Shown one piece after another: positions 14,285 to 26,000 of a stretch of DNA of 64,000 bases (positions within the stretch are counted from its first letter, which is position 1; each line of letters begins with the position of its first letter). A program made the position numbers and the translations under genes. The DNA comes from Amblyornis subalaris (taxonomy: Eukaryota > Chordata > Aves > Passeriformes > Ptilonorhynchidae): NCBI GenBank assembly GCA_018881555.1, contig JACAXG010000013.1, positions 11,608,479 to 11,672,478 on the forward strand. The letters are read 5' to 3'. The notes beneath the pieces were generated by a model that saw only the letters and a program-made list of their open reading frames with translations, ran no database searches and was not told the origin of the DNA.

Positions 14285-14340
14285 CAGTAAGTAACCATTG
14301 TTTCGCTCATGAATATTCATAAGGGTACTTTGATTTGACT
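14285..14340. promoter_or_regulatory. Candidate enhancer core: SOX, POU and TCF-like sites
   Basis: Three motifs resembling known factor sites lie within 40 bases. CCATTGTT at 14295-14302 is a SOX-type site (complement AACAATGG). The palindrome ATGAATATTCAT at 14309-14320 resembles a POU-dimer site. CTTTGAT at 14328-14334 matches the TCF/LEF core. SOX and POU sites side by side are a known arrangement in vertebrate neural and stem-cell enhancers. The motifs are visible in the sequence, but the regulatory role is inferred. The same bases are also open on the minus strand as a 65-codon frame (14177-14374), so an exon cannot be fully excluded, though no matching splice sites are seen. Confidence 0.3.
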
Positions 14341-17300
14341 TCCACAGTAGGGGGCTTGTAAAAAGCTCATCCACAGATTAGCCCCCACTGAAGGCTGAAC
14401 ATCTAAGGTAACAAGATATCGTACATGATGAAAGGCTTTGTAAAAAGCAATGCAGAAAGCCGAGATTTAGGTATTGTAGCTCCTCAGAAGAAAAATAGTA
14501 AATNGGATTTCAAATATTTAGGGTTTTCGGTTGTTCTAGTGGCAGAAAATGTCAAGCATCTGTGCTGTGAAAGGCTTGGTTAATGTGCCCCATTGCTGGG
14601 CAAAGAGCAGTTGAGTCATCAGTGATGAATGCTGTGGACTTGTATATAAGATTTGGGAGTCTGTAGGGTGTATGACAAAGACAGTGGTATTAGCACAGTG
14701 GTGTCAGTCAAAAAACCTACTAATGTTTCAAATATTGCTGTGTTATTTCACACTCGAGAACTTGAATGGTGTTTGATTCAATCTTAAATTCAGACAAGAC
14801 CTTGTTGACATTTAAGAAACCCAACCAAATGAAACNCCCCCCTATTCATGACATTCAGCTCTAATGTTTGTTGCTGTGGAACAGAAGTGTTAAAGTATGA
14901 ATTGGAAATAATACAAAAAAAAANCCCAAAACTTCTAGTAATCTTTCTGGTTTAAAAAACATACAAAACCAATATTACCTAAAAATGAAGTGCTAATTGT
15001 TGAAACGTCACATCTGCACAACCTAACACTTGGCAGGCTTTTACCCTCCTATGAACTACCCACTATGGCATTTGGGAGCCACTGGTTACTGGCTGGAGTG
15101 GATTGTCAGACAATCATGATTGCTTTTATTGTTTTTTTCTTCCTTCATCTGTCCATTTTCCAACTCATCTGTCTTTCTCTGCTCCTCTACCTAGTTTCTA
15201 ATTTTTCTGTTCACTCTTCCTGGTAGTTCTTTTCCTGTCAAATGCTGAACACTTTCTGATATTGTTTCTTAGAAAATATCATTGGAGTTGAAGAACTGGG
15301 GACTTTGGCCTGCAGTGTTATTTTCGTGCATATCCTTCTTTTCACATGTAATTTGGCCACTGCCACATGGGTNGTTCTTCCCCCACCTTCCAGTGCTGCT
15401 TGACGCAGTGGCCTCTAATCTTATGAAACTGGAACTTTTTGTTTCAAATATGTGCCAAGTAAGGGAAAGACCTTCCAGCAGTCAAAGAACAAAGATGAAA
15501 GCTTTGGACTGCCTGCATGGGAGGCAGATGCACAAAATGCCTGTAAACCCCATATAGGGAGTCCAGCCCAGTAAGGCTGCATTTCTGTGTGAATTGAATA
15601 AAAATTAGTAGATGTGATGAGCTGTTCATGTTAAAGGGTATCATTCTCACAGCAATATGAAAAGATCNCCTTGAAAATTTCTATTGGAAATCAGCAGTTG
15701 TAACTGTAGATGGTATTAAAATGTGTAGCAGCTTCTGTGACTGGCATAGCAGATAACACTTAAAATGGAGCAAAACATGTTTATGTAAGTGTTGATAAGG
15801 TGTATTTCTCTGCAGCACCAAGGGGCTGAATTGCTGATTGGGAAGAGTACTCCTGGTCTTCAAGCACTGTGAGACTAATTCCTGTGCAANTATAAAGCTT
15901 CTGTCTTCACTAGAGTAGGATAAGGGGGGAAGTCCTTCAGTCCCATCCACTGCAGTAATTGGCATAAGACACTCCTGCTCTCCTGACAGTGTGGAGTTCA
16001 AAGGAATTTCAGCCTTAATTGGATGTGCTTCATCCATTCATGAGTTTGAGTACATGCCAGATGAACTGTATCACATACAGCTGTATGTATAGGGGATGAC
16101 AGCCCCTGCTCTTGTGGAGGGGCACCAAATAATGTGACTCTGAGTAAAGTGGAAAGTCTGTTTCAAAGTTGTGATGTGCTGTGATTAAAACCAAACTGTC
16201 GTACTAGGTAGATGTATTTTTTATTCAGAACTGTTAATCACTCTGTGTCCAAAAGTATTCTTTTTGTCGGGATATAGCTAATGGGTCCTTTGTACAGCAA
16301 ACTCAGCAGACTTTCTTTTTTGTGAGCATGTGTGAGAACCATTTCACCCAGTTCTGTTTGAAACAGGAGTGTCTGTTTACAGCTTTAACTATAACCATTC
16401 TTTTTAGAGAAAGTACTAAAATACAGCCTTAAAGGCAATTCAGCCTGTACTTGGCCATCATCCTTATAATTATCTCCACTGTTGTTACAATAAGAAAATA
16501 GTATTCAAACGCATGGCAGCCGCGTGTGGAAAAATACCGGAAAAGGNGCAGAGAAGAAATAAGACTATCAATAGCCATAGGTTTAAAAAGTATATCTTTA
16601 ATATGTTAAGTGTATCATATGAAAACAACCTGNCATTTCAGCATCCTCTAATGGCAGAACGTCACGGAACAGGAAACAAGCAGCAGCCTGGTGTTTGTCT
16701 GCCGCTGGTTTGCAATGTTCCCTTGTGCTGCAGTGACTTTTCTCTCACCCAGCTCTGGGGGGTTTTAACTAAAACCAAGGCCGGACAGTCAAGAAGCAAA
16801 ATGTGGATGTCAGTTACAACTGTTTACATGCTAATGTCCGGCTTTTTATGAACTAAAGTATGTGTAACTGCTCACCCAGGTTAGCAATTCTCCATTAGTC
16901 ACTCAGTAATGTACCATATACTTGATCCAGGTTTTCTGAAGATTTTTTTTTAACATAAAGGTCGTACATAACAGAACAGCTAGTTAAGTTCTTTTCACTT
17001 TGTATTCTGAAATTATTGCTTGTAAGCTGACTTCAGAATGGTAGTCAAATGGTTATGTCAAAACAAATAAGTCAGACTTCTATATTAAAACAGGCAATAC
17101 AGTATATATTGCTACATATAAAGACTATTCTCTATTTAAAAATACTGATTTGATATAATGTACTAAAATGGATATTTCTGGGGCATCAGCACCATATTCC
17201 TGAAAAAAATTAGTTCCAATAATGCAGATTTCATGCAAAAATACTACATTGAAAAATTTTGGGTTATTCCCAGGGTTATTTCATTCTNAGTGCCATCTAG

Positions 17301-19543
17301 TATCATCGTTTTGTCATGTGCAAGTGCAGGGACACAGCACATAGAATCGTGTACCTCTTCAAGTCACAGCAAATTGATCAAGTTTTTGCCCTACTGGAAC
17401 TGTAAGTGGATTAGGGAAAGTGGATTACGTGGCCAGAAATGACTTTTTTTAAAGTGTTCACACATTGCATTTTGCAGATGTCAAAGCAACCATTTAGTCT
17501 GGAAATAGTTTGCTTGATAAAATGAAATGTGAATGAGAGTTAATAGAAGATAGTTCTAGGGTATGGTTGGGAGGGAAAAGGATATTCCAGTTTCTTTTCC
17601 TGATGCCCCTTATTCTCCAGCCTCAGCATCTCCCAGTGGTGCTGTAACTCAGCAGAAAAATCACTATCAACGCTGCTCAGTAAAATCTAGACTGGGAGCT
17701 TTAATGGAGAAAAGGCTCAGTTGAAGTATTTCTTCACTTTTCTTGTTTATTGCAAAGGTTTTGAATTTGAGGATTTAATTTAGTTGATTTCTTTAAGAAG
17801 GCTGCTGGTAATTGTCAGACTTGTATCCCTCCATTAAAAATGTACAGTATTTTGAAGGTAGACATCTATTGGTTTTTTCTGACTTAATTGCAAAACTTGA
17901 CAGTCACATTAAAATATGTNGTGAAAGTATTGTGAAATCAGTGAGATTTAGATGCTTGTACAGTCATATTAATTCAATAAGTTGAATTCACAGGAGATTG
18001 CATGATATCTCCTNGAGGGTTCAGGTCCTGTTATGTGTTCAACAAAATCATTTTTGTTTAGCTACTCACCATTACCCTTTGACCACCTTAAAACTACTGT
18101 AAAAATTCAAATGCTCCNAATTTTCAAGATATGCTCTGAGTGAAAATTCTGTATCTTGGCAACCAGGAAGGGACAATTATTCTTTGGAAAAAGTCATCCT
18201 ATCTGCCAAGATGAATTTATTATCATAATTGTTACAAGGATATGTGAGTTTATTCTGTATCTCTTCTTTGACTCTCTTTACTGTAGGAGATATCCCAATT
18301 CATTGATATTGAAATTGGTGAAGTGGGTTTTATTCAATTCAAAGAAATTCATGTCTGGTAGTATAGAACAGCTCTTTATACCATTTAAGTTTTCTCGTGC
18401 TCAGAGACAAACAATGATGAATGTAAGCAATCTTGAATCAAGATTGCTCTCTGTCAGAATATGTACGGCTTGGCATTTGTATTTTTTTTTTTATGTTGTG
18501 GATTTGGAACTATCCCCAGTAAAATGGCAAGAAATTTAATGCAAAGAACCTTCTGNTTACAATGGACAGCTGCTATTGCCTAAGAAAACAGTTAAATGCC
18601 TTTCCTTTTTTTTTCCTAAGTCTTCAGTCTTATAATTTAAATTATACAAAGAAATATTAGTTCTTTGTATCATTGTTCATTTAAATGCAGGACATGGACT
18701 TGAAGCAGAAAAGATAGAGGGATATGTGAAAGTGAATCTGAACTTCTGAATTACATTAGAGAGGTTTAAATTCTTCTTTGAAGGATGAAGACAGAAGCAG
18801 ACTTAGGTCTGTAANATTAGCCACAGGAAATCATCAGCTAAATTAATAACTAATTTCAGATTGAATGAATGGAATAGTAGAATTTTAAGAAGAGGCATTT
18901 GCTGGTTAGCTTANGTTTACACTGGTAATAAAAACTTCTTTTTGGGTCATGCCATAACATGACCTTTTCATGGTGCTGATGNAAATCCAAGATTAATACA
19001 TGGGGAACATGGCCCAGAACAAAAGCTCAGACTGAATGCACTTGGCTCTGGCCTTCCCACCCCAGGCTCTGTGTATTCCTCTACTNTTTTGGGTTAGGAT
19101 ATGACTTACTGTGGGGAGAGCAATAGTGGTAAGATGAGCAGGACAGAAAAACGCGATTGTTGTGTTTTATTGCTCCTTCCCATTTACAGTATTTTTTTAC
19201 TTTGTTTAAGCTGTCAGAGGATCTGGTGATTACAGAAGAGTTTTGTCTGACAGAAAATCTTCTGGTTTTTCTTAGCTGAGCGCTTCCCAGCTTGGAGACC
19301 ATTTAAACCATTCCAGAAGTGGGAGGAGAAGCTCACTAGCAGAGCAGGTGCTTTCATGGGATCATGGGAGTGCTGGAANGAAGGGTCACAGGGCATCATA
19401 GGCCAGGCAGGGTGGTACCTCCTGGCAGGGCCCCTGCCCCAGCTCAGCCTTGTCCCGTAGGTAACCCCCAGCCTCAGCTGCACAGGATGGAAACTGAACC
19501 CTGCAGAGAATCTCAACTAAATAAATTGCAAAGCATATTTCAT
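14341..19543. other. Noncoding DNA, nothing recognised
   Basis: No repeat family or exon recognised. Open frames at 15681-16037 minus (118 codons), 16513-16851 plus and 18156-18539 plus (127 codons) have no familiar domain and no coding-like composition. A GC-richer patch at roughly 19300-19480 is open on both strands but matches nothing I know. Confidence 0.55.
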
Positions 19544-19586
19544 ATGCAAATGAATTTCAATCAATTTCCAAATTGAATTCAATCAA
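19544..19586. promoter_or_regulatory. Octamer site next to two TTCAATCAA motifs
   Basis: A perfect ATGCAAAT octamer (POU-type) occurs at 19544-19551. It is followed by TTCAATCAA at about 19556-19564 and again at about 19579-19586, spaced by roughly two helical turns. The motifs are real in the sequence, but AT-rich DNA produces such matches by chance, so the call is weak. Confidence 0.18.
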
Positions 19587-21224
19587 ATTACTTCTTTCAA
19601 TATTCCATACCTGTCACTTGCTATCTCCCTATGTCTACTGCATTTTGTGCTNTGAACAGGTGACTGCAAACAGGAAGAGGATTTAAATATATTAGCAAGG
19701 CTGGCAGTCAGTGTCAAGATGGCTCTTTACCAATTCCTACTCAAACATTTAAATTAATGTTAAAATTACCATATTTTTGGTAATTTTCGTGCATGTTATA
19801 TTTCCAGTAAGATTCTTGTATTTGAAAAAAAACCCAAAACACCCAAACAGAAACCCACAAATTTTATGTGAGAAGAAATAGAGTTTNAAAAGACACTGAA
19901 GCAAATTGGGAGTTTGCATTTGAGTAGATACTTCCTGGTTCTTGTTTGGGGTATTTTACTCAGTTTTAGTGTTATTGGGTATTAAGTTAAAAAAAGAAAA
20001 GAAAAAACAAAACNGAACTAAAAACCATGAACATTTAAATTCCTGTGGTTTTTTACTTCATTCTTAAAATATACATTTGGATTTAACCAGCAACTAAATA
20101 GAAACNTGCAATTGTTTAGTTTACGTAACAGAAAAATATTTTTTNAAAATTTATAGAGCTTTCTCTTCAAGTCTGATGAGCAGCATGAATGAAAACAGTG
20201 GCTTATTTATTTGTTTGAGGCTTAATAGTGAATCCGGGTATGAGGTTTTTATACTCCTTGTGTAATGAACAATCCTTGTANAAATGAAAATTATACCCAG
20301 AGTGTGGTGTTCAGGCCCTCAAAATCAGACATATGAAAAAGAGTTGCTCTTGTGTTTTCAACTCCCCCGAAAGATCAGCTCCAGCTTAGATGTTGGACCC
20401 TTGTANGTGTGAAACTTAGTCTGCCATCAGGATTGATAAAACACAGTTAGGTGNGTCCTTTTAAACAGTTTTATTCTNGTGCAAGAGNGTTTATTGAAAT
20501 CCTCCGTGATATGGGCAGTTTTACCACTAAGGTGGGTGTCCCCATAGCTGTCGTGAGAGTTTTGATGTAATGAGCAACATGCACAAGATTTTTCAGCAAC
20601 GACATTTGCAAATATTTCTCCAGTTGTTTGAAAGGAGATGGAATTCCTGCATAAAAATACCAACAAACTCTAAATTGGGGTTGGTGCTCTTTTCCATTCC
20701 AGGCAGAATTTTCTCAGTCATAAACTTTTCTTTCACNAATGGAACACAACAAAATAGAAGTGCCCATATATAAACACACATGCCTCTTTTTTTGTGTTGC
20801 TAAAGTCTTTGTTGTNTCTGGTGCTACTGGTTATTTCATGGTAGTAGGGAATATTAAGATCTGATATTACAACCTTTATAATATACCTACTCCGGTTTCT
20901 GTGCTTATATTAAAGTTTAGCTCTTTGTGTATGTATGACTGAAATGAAAGTTCAAACCAGTGACTCACTGTCGTGGAATAGGTTACTGGATTATTAATAT
21001 TTTAACATTTTCCTTTGGCAAATATGAAAGCAATTGTAGCTAAGTATAGGACTTAGTAGGAATAAACTGCTTCTGGGTACAAGTGAGGTAATTGTTGTCT
21101 GATCCAGTAGCATTATTTTGAGAGTAACATATCAAAGGAGGGAATAATATTTCTTATATTCTAATAGGACCTTTCTATATGAGTCACATTTGATAAAAGT
21201 CTCTTTGAGAAAAAGATCAAGTTC
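19587..21224. other. Noncoding DNA with A-rich runs
   Basis: Nothing gene-like. Low-complexity A/C and A/G runs lie near 19988-20020 (and 19825-19860 is similarly A/C-rich). Several n bases interrupt this stretch. Confidence 0.55.
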
Positions 21225-21640
21225 ATCTTAAATAATCATGATTTGCATATTCCTATTATGACAGCTGCATTATTCTGAAAAGTGTGCCGTGCTATTTCTA
21301 TGGCTTCTGAAAACAAAAAAGGTGAATATCTGACTTTAAAAAAAATCAGAACCAATGTTCTCAGCATGTAATTAGGCCATGCATATCATGAACATTGTTC
21401 TTTTGACTGCTTTTATAATTTTTACATAGTTATTTCAGAAAGGTTAAAAATTATGCATGCAGTCTTTATTATATTACACACATAATTTGGAAAAAAGCAT
21501 TTCTCTGCACTAAAAATAATAAAGAAATAGATTCATTGTGTTGAGAAATTTATTTCTCGAGCCTCAAATAATTTAATTCCTTTTTATTCTATGCAAAAAG
21601 TAATTTTCTCCTAGGGGAAAATTATTGCTTAACTACTGTT
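21225..21640. other. AT-rich stretch, candidate conserved noncoding element
   Basis: About 400 bases dense in TAAT, TGCAT and ATGCAT-type cores (for example aattaggccatgcatatcat near 21371), with almost no low-complexity sequence and no open frame. This texture is typical of deeply conserved developmental enhancers in vertebrate gene deserts. Conservation itself cannot be seen from one sequence, so the call is inference only. Confidence 0.2.
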
Positions 21641-22380
21641 ATGTATTCACTGGCAGTCTTAGCCACTCAGCCAAAGATAGTTCTAAAAAGGAAGTAGAGA
21701 AAGCTGATTGAAGTGAAATCCTTAAACTAAATATCAAAAATAGAAGACTTAAGGCTTTATATGTTTCTTTCACAAGGCATCNGTAATGTTCCTGACATTA
21801 GAAAATCATTTAAAACAGATCTGTGGTGACTTTATCTCTGTCCTGTCANGGTTGCTTTAATGTATGACCAGTTAGATGTTTGTTTTTGTGAGGACCTTTA
21901 TTCATTCCCAGGATTGGCACACACACACAAAAAAAAAGGGTTCTTGCAGGAAAGAGGAAATTCATTTAAAAATGTTTTTACCCATTGCTTTTCTTATTAT
22001 TGGATTAGGTTAATAGCTGGAGGATGACAAGGGGGACCTCTGGGTTATTGCTCAAACACTTTAGTTGAGTCCTCGTGCAGGTCATTGGNTTCTCCCTCAG
22101 TCCCTCCACCAGCACACAAGATGAGAGTTCTTTCNATCTGTGCAGGGTACCTGAGGATGTGGGTTACCAGAGAAACCACTCCCGAGGATCAGTATTTAAC
22201 ATGAGAATTCCAGTGTGCTTATGTGTAATACAGGATTTATATGGGCTGTGTACCTGAGCAGTATCTCTAATACAGAAACTGTATGAGTTCAGGCAATANA
22301 ACTGGGCAAAGAAAAATGAGATGTTTCTATATTAATGCATGGAGTTTCTACAGGACAGGAAAGTAGCATCCCATGCTACT
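21641..22380. other. Noncoding DNA with a short CA/A microsatellite
   Basis: Contains (CA)6 at 21918-21929 running into an A tract to 21937. Otherwise nothing recognised. Confidence 0.6.
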
Positions 22381-22420
22381 TGGTATAAAACTGTGGTACA
22401 TGGTATAAAACTTAGTTGTA
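22381..22420. repeat. 20-bp unit tandem duplication, two copies
   Basis: The 20-base unit starting tggtataaaac at 22381 recurs at 22401 with changes confined to its second half. Local duplication, no function inferred. Confidence 0.7.
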
Positions 22421-22839
22421 TGTATGTAAAACAGTGGCATAAGAATGTTGGAACAGAGCCAACAGGATATGGTTCTCATAGAAAACAGAAATAAAAGGTG
22501 AGATGNAAGCATTAAGGATTTGCCAACTTTAATCACTGCCATATCATGCATGAAAAAGGAGACAATCTATTTTATGATTAATATACTCCTTTGAAAAATT
22601 CGATGGAAGCAAAGAACCCAACTGTTTGGAAACCTTGGTACCTACCGGTACTGTTATATAGGCACTGATCATACTTGAGATGGAAATAACTTGGACTTAA
22701 TAAGCCTTTTTTTCCATCTCTATATCAAAGAAAAATCTAATTTTTAAAATTATTATTAGTATACTCGTTCCCAGAGTGAAGTCTTATTCTCCAATCCTGT
22801 TCAGTGCTGAGGAGGCTGCCTGGATAAACAGGCTTCATC

Positions 22840-23080
22840 CTGTCATGAAATCATAATATGCATTATGACATTATATTTTGTTGTCATGGAAGCNGTTGCA
22901 GTGATATTCCTGCTTCTGATGTGAATCTTAACAAGTCTTTTACCAGCCATCAAGTTTCAATCTGAGGGGCAGGTTCTTGCCTGTGTTANGCATTTCCCTT
23001 CAGAGAGCCTGTCAGTCATTCATTACCAGGTCGCGTATCTGATGGAAGCCAGCAATCCCACTAACCTTCGCAGCTTTACA
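22840..23080. other. Candidate conserved noncoding element
   Basis: A compositionally balanced stretch without repeats or open frames. It contains octamer-like and homeodomain-like cores (aatatgcattatgacatt near 22855) and a run around 22890-22970 free of simple sequence. It reads like vertebrate regulatory DNA, but conservation has not been tested. Confidence 0.18.
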
Positions 23081-26000
23081 CGCTTTCTCTTCTCATTACC
23101 ATGTTGAGGTGACTCGAAAAGGCAGCTAAAGAAGCTCCTGCCATTAGCACAGGTGTTTTGTGGCCAGGCATAATTCAGAGAATAACCTTGCGTGTTGAAC
23201 TACAGAGAAATTGTAGTGAATCCTTGGGTTTGAGAGATTTGGAATAGAGTGGTTTACGCGTTCTCGTTGTTATTTACAAAATTGGGGTGTTGCACACATA
23301 ACAAAAATTGGATTTGCTTCTGTTACAGGCACTACTGAATCTTTGTTCTTCTCTCTCCACTGGCTCTGTTGCAGGGCTGTGGCTGCACCTTTGCTATACA
23401 GTAGGTGAAATACATTCCACGCAACTCCTAGCACTCAGGGCACATTTGTAGTTTTCTCTTGGTTTGGTTGCAAGAAGAAATCTACCAGTAAAGATAATTC
23501 TTGAAAATCTCTGCTTTTCCAAATGTTTCTCCTCATCATGCCTATGCACTTCATATGGCTGTACAACTGGCACTGGNAAACCAGGGCTTGCTATCCTTTT
23601 CTCAAGGCTGTTAGGGCATTCTGTTCAGAAGAACAGCATGGATGCACTCCTGTTCACACAGGTTATTCATGTTACTGGATGTGTGTGAATTCCAGGCTTT
23701 GGCTACGTCTTATTGACTGCCCCAGCTAACCTCATTCTGTCAATCTGCTCCCAGCACCAACACAGAGCTGTTCTTGGCAGATGGCACAGAGCAGGACTGT
23801 GAGAATGTGCTATCCCCCTGCTGACCTTGTGCACTAGTAGGAGTTCTGCTTAAATAATTCATGGCAAGCTAACAGGGATTTTTCTTCCAATGTATTTTAT
23901 TATTTAGTCCAGAAAGCTATTGAGACATGTCAAGGTGCTCAAGTCTTCAACGTGCACCCAGAGAAGCCATTAGAATATTGGGACCACACGTAGGTTCTGT
24001 GGAGCATTAAGAGTTGGTTTAGATGGCTAGATAAATTCAGTTTTCAAAATCATGTTTAATGGAGTCTGAATCCCACTGGAATCCTGGAAGTCTGNATGTA
24101 CCTTCAGACACCATTAGACCAGGAGGGTTGGTGGAGTTTAGGCCCAGTAAACGTAAGTTGTTTTGTTACAGAGCTGTCATTCATTCATCATTGTGATTTT
24201 GGCAGAGATGTGGTTGCATTCTTTGCTCTTTGAGAAGATGAAAGCTAGAAACCTTTATTTATATTTTTTGGGAATTTGACTGTCAAAATGTTCTGGCAAT
24301 CCAGGACGAATTATTACTGTTTTGCTGGGTTTTTTAGTTTGAGGAAATGTAGGTATTTTGCATATTGAAGGAAAATCATAAATAGAAAAGGCAAAGAGGT
24401 TCTGATATCACTTTCAGAAAAGAGCAAGTCCAGATGTTATTAAAAAAAAAAAAAATCAGCATAGCACTTAAGCATATGTTGAAGTCTTTTTAAAGGCTGT
24501 AGGTATTCCACACGTGTTCTGTTTATTTGAATCCTAATTTCACAAATGAATATATGTATAAGTCCGTGTGAAAGCAGAACCCTAGGCCAGGTCTAAACTA
24601 TAAAAAAGGCAAATAAGTATAGTGAGGAGTTCATACTGGCTGTGCTGGCAAAGGAACCACTGAGTACAGTAACAAAACCGAGCTTTACCCGACGAGAGCT
24701 TATTTCATCCAGAGTAACAATTTCACTTGGTGATGCTGTGTGTGCCTCATGGAAGGAGAATACTTCCAGGCCAGGAGTGTGTGGGNAGGATGGCATGCTT
24801 CTACTGCTACTCCACCAAATACTTCCACTGTAGTATCTCCACCAGTGGAGTCCCTCTGAAGGCTCCAAAAATTGAGTTCACTGATGCTTTGGTCTCCTGG
24901 TGATCTGTAAAGAAAAAATTCTATCTGCCTGTGCAATGATCTTTTCAAAACCCCGTGCACTGCTTGTTCTTGACACTCATATTATGGGGACTGAGGTACA
25001 ATCTCTTTCTTTACTATTGATGAATTTTCTCCCTCTAAGACCAGGCATTGAAGNTCTGGCTTTTCTATTAAGCCGCAGGCAGCTGGAAATTGGAGATATA
25101 ATACAGAATGCAGTTTTCAGAACCAAAAAATGTGTTTTGGTCCACCATATGATGACCCTTAAGTATAATGAGTGCAGATAATTGTAGGGGAGTGTAACCA
25201 TCATCTAAGGAATAACTTGCTGAAACAAAAGTTAGTTTTATTCCTTAAGGAATGTATATTGACATTGTCACCCCTCTTGACTCCAGAGGTGTTCACCACA
25301 CTTTCCCTCACATGTTTAGGTTATTAATTAGATTGATTCTTCCTCTAACTCATATTTTGCTTCTCTCTAGGATCTGAAGGATAGGTATTATGAATAAGTG
25401 TGTCTCTTTTTCCAGTGAAATCACTTAGTCTAATGAAAGGTGTTATTTATTTTTGCAGTTTTTTCTGCACTCAAACCATCATAGCTACAACAACACAGCA
25501 ACTCCAATTGCTTCAGTGCAAGGATGTAATCAAAATGCTTTATTGAAAATCTATCTAAAGTTAGAAATGTAAAATTTTTTATACTTTTATGTTTTGGATA
25601 AACCCAGAAATAGTTATATTCATACTACACATAAAATTAAGTTTTATATGTAAGGGTGCAGAAGGCAACCCTGTATCAAAGACACTGAATTTATCTATAT
25701 ATTTTTCTTGTATTAACAGTCAACCTACCACAGCACTTTGTTTCATTCTTTCCTGCATTTGAAATTCAAGCTAAAATCTTACTACTATATTCTGCCTCTT
25801 CTTTTAATCCATACAGAACTGAGTTAGATTCTCTGTTAGGAATGTCATAATAACCAAAAAGCAGCAGTTTAAGACCTGTGTATTAAACTCGTATGACAGT
25901 CTAAATACAATCAATTATTTTGCACGATCTTGCCATTGCAATGGGGTGCAGACCGTGGCTATATTCCCACAATTACAGTCACCCCAAAACTCACTTGATG

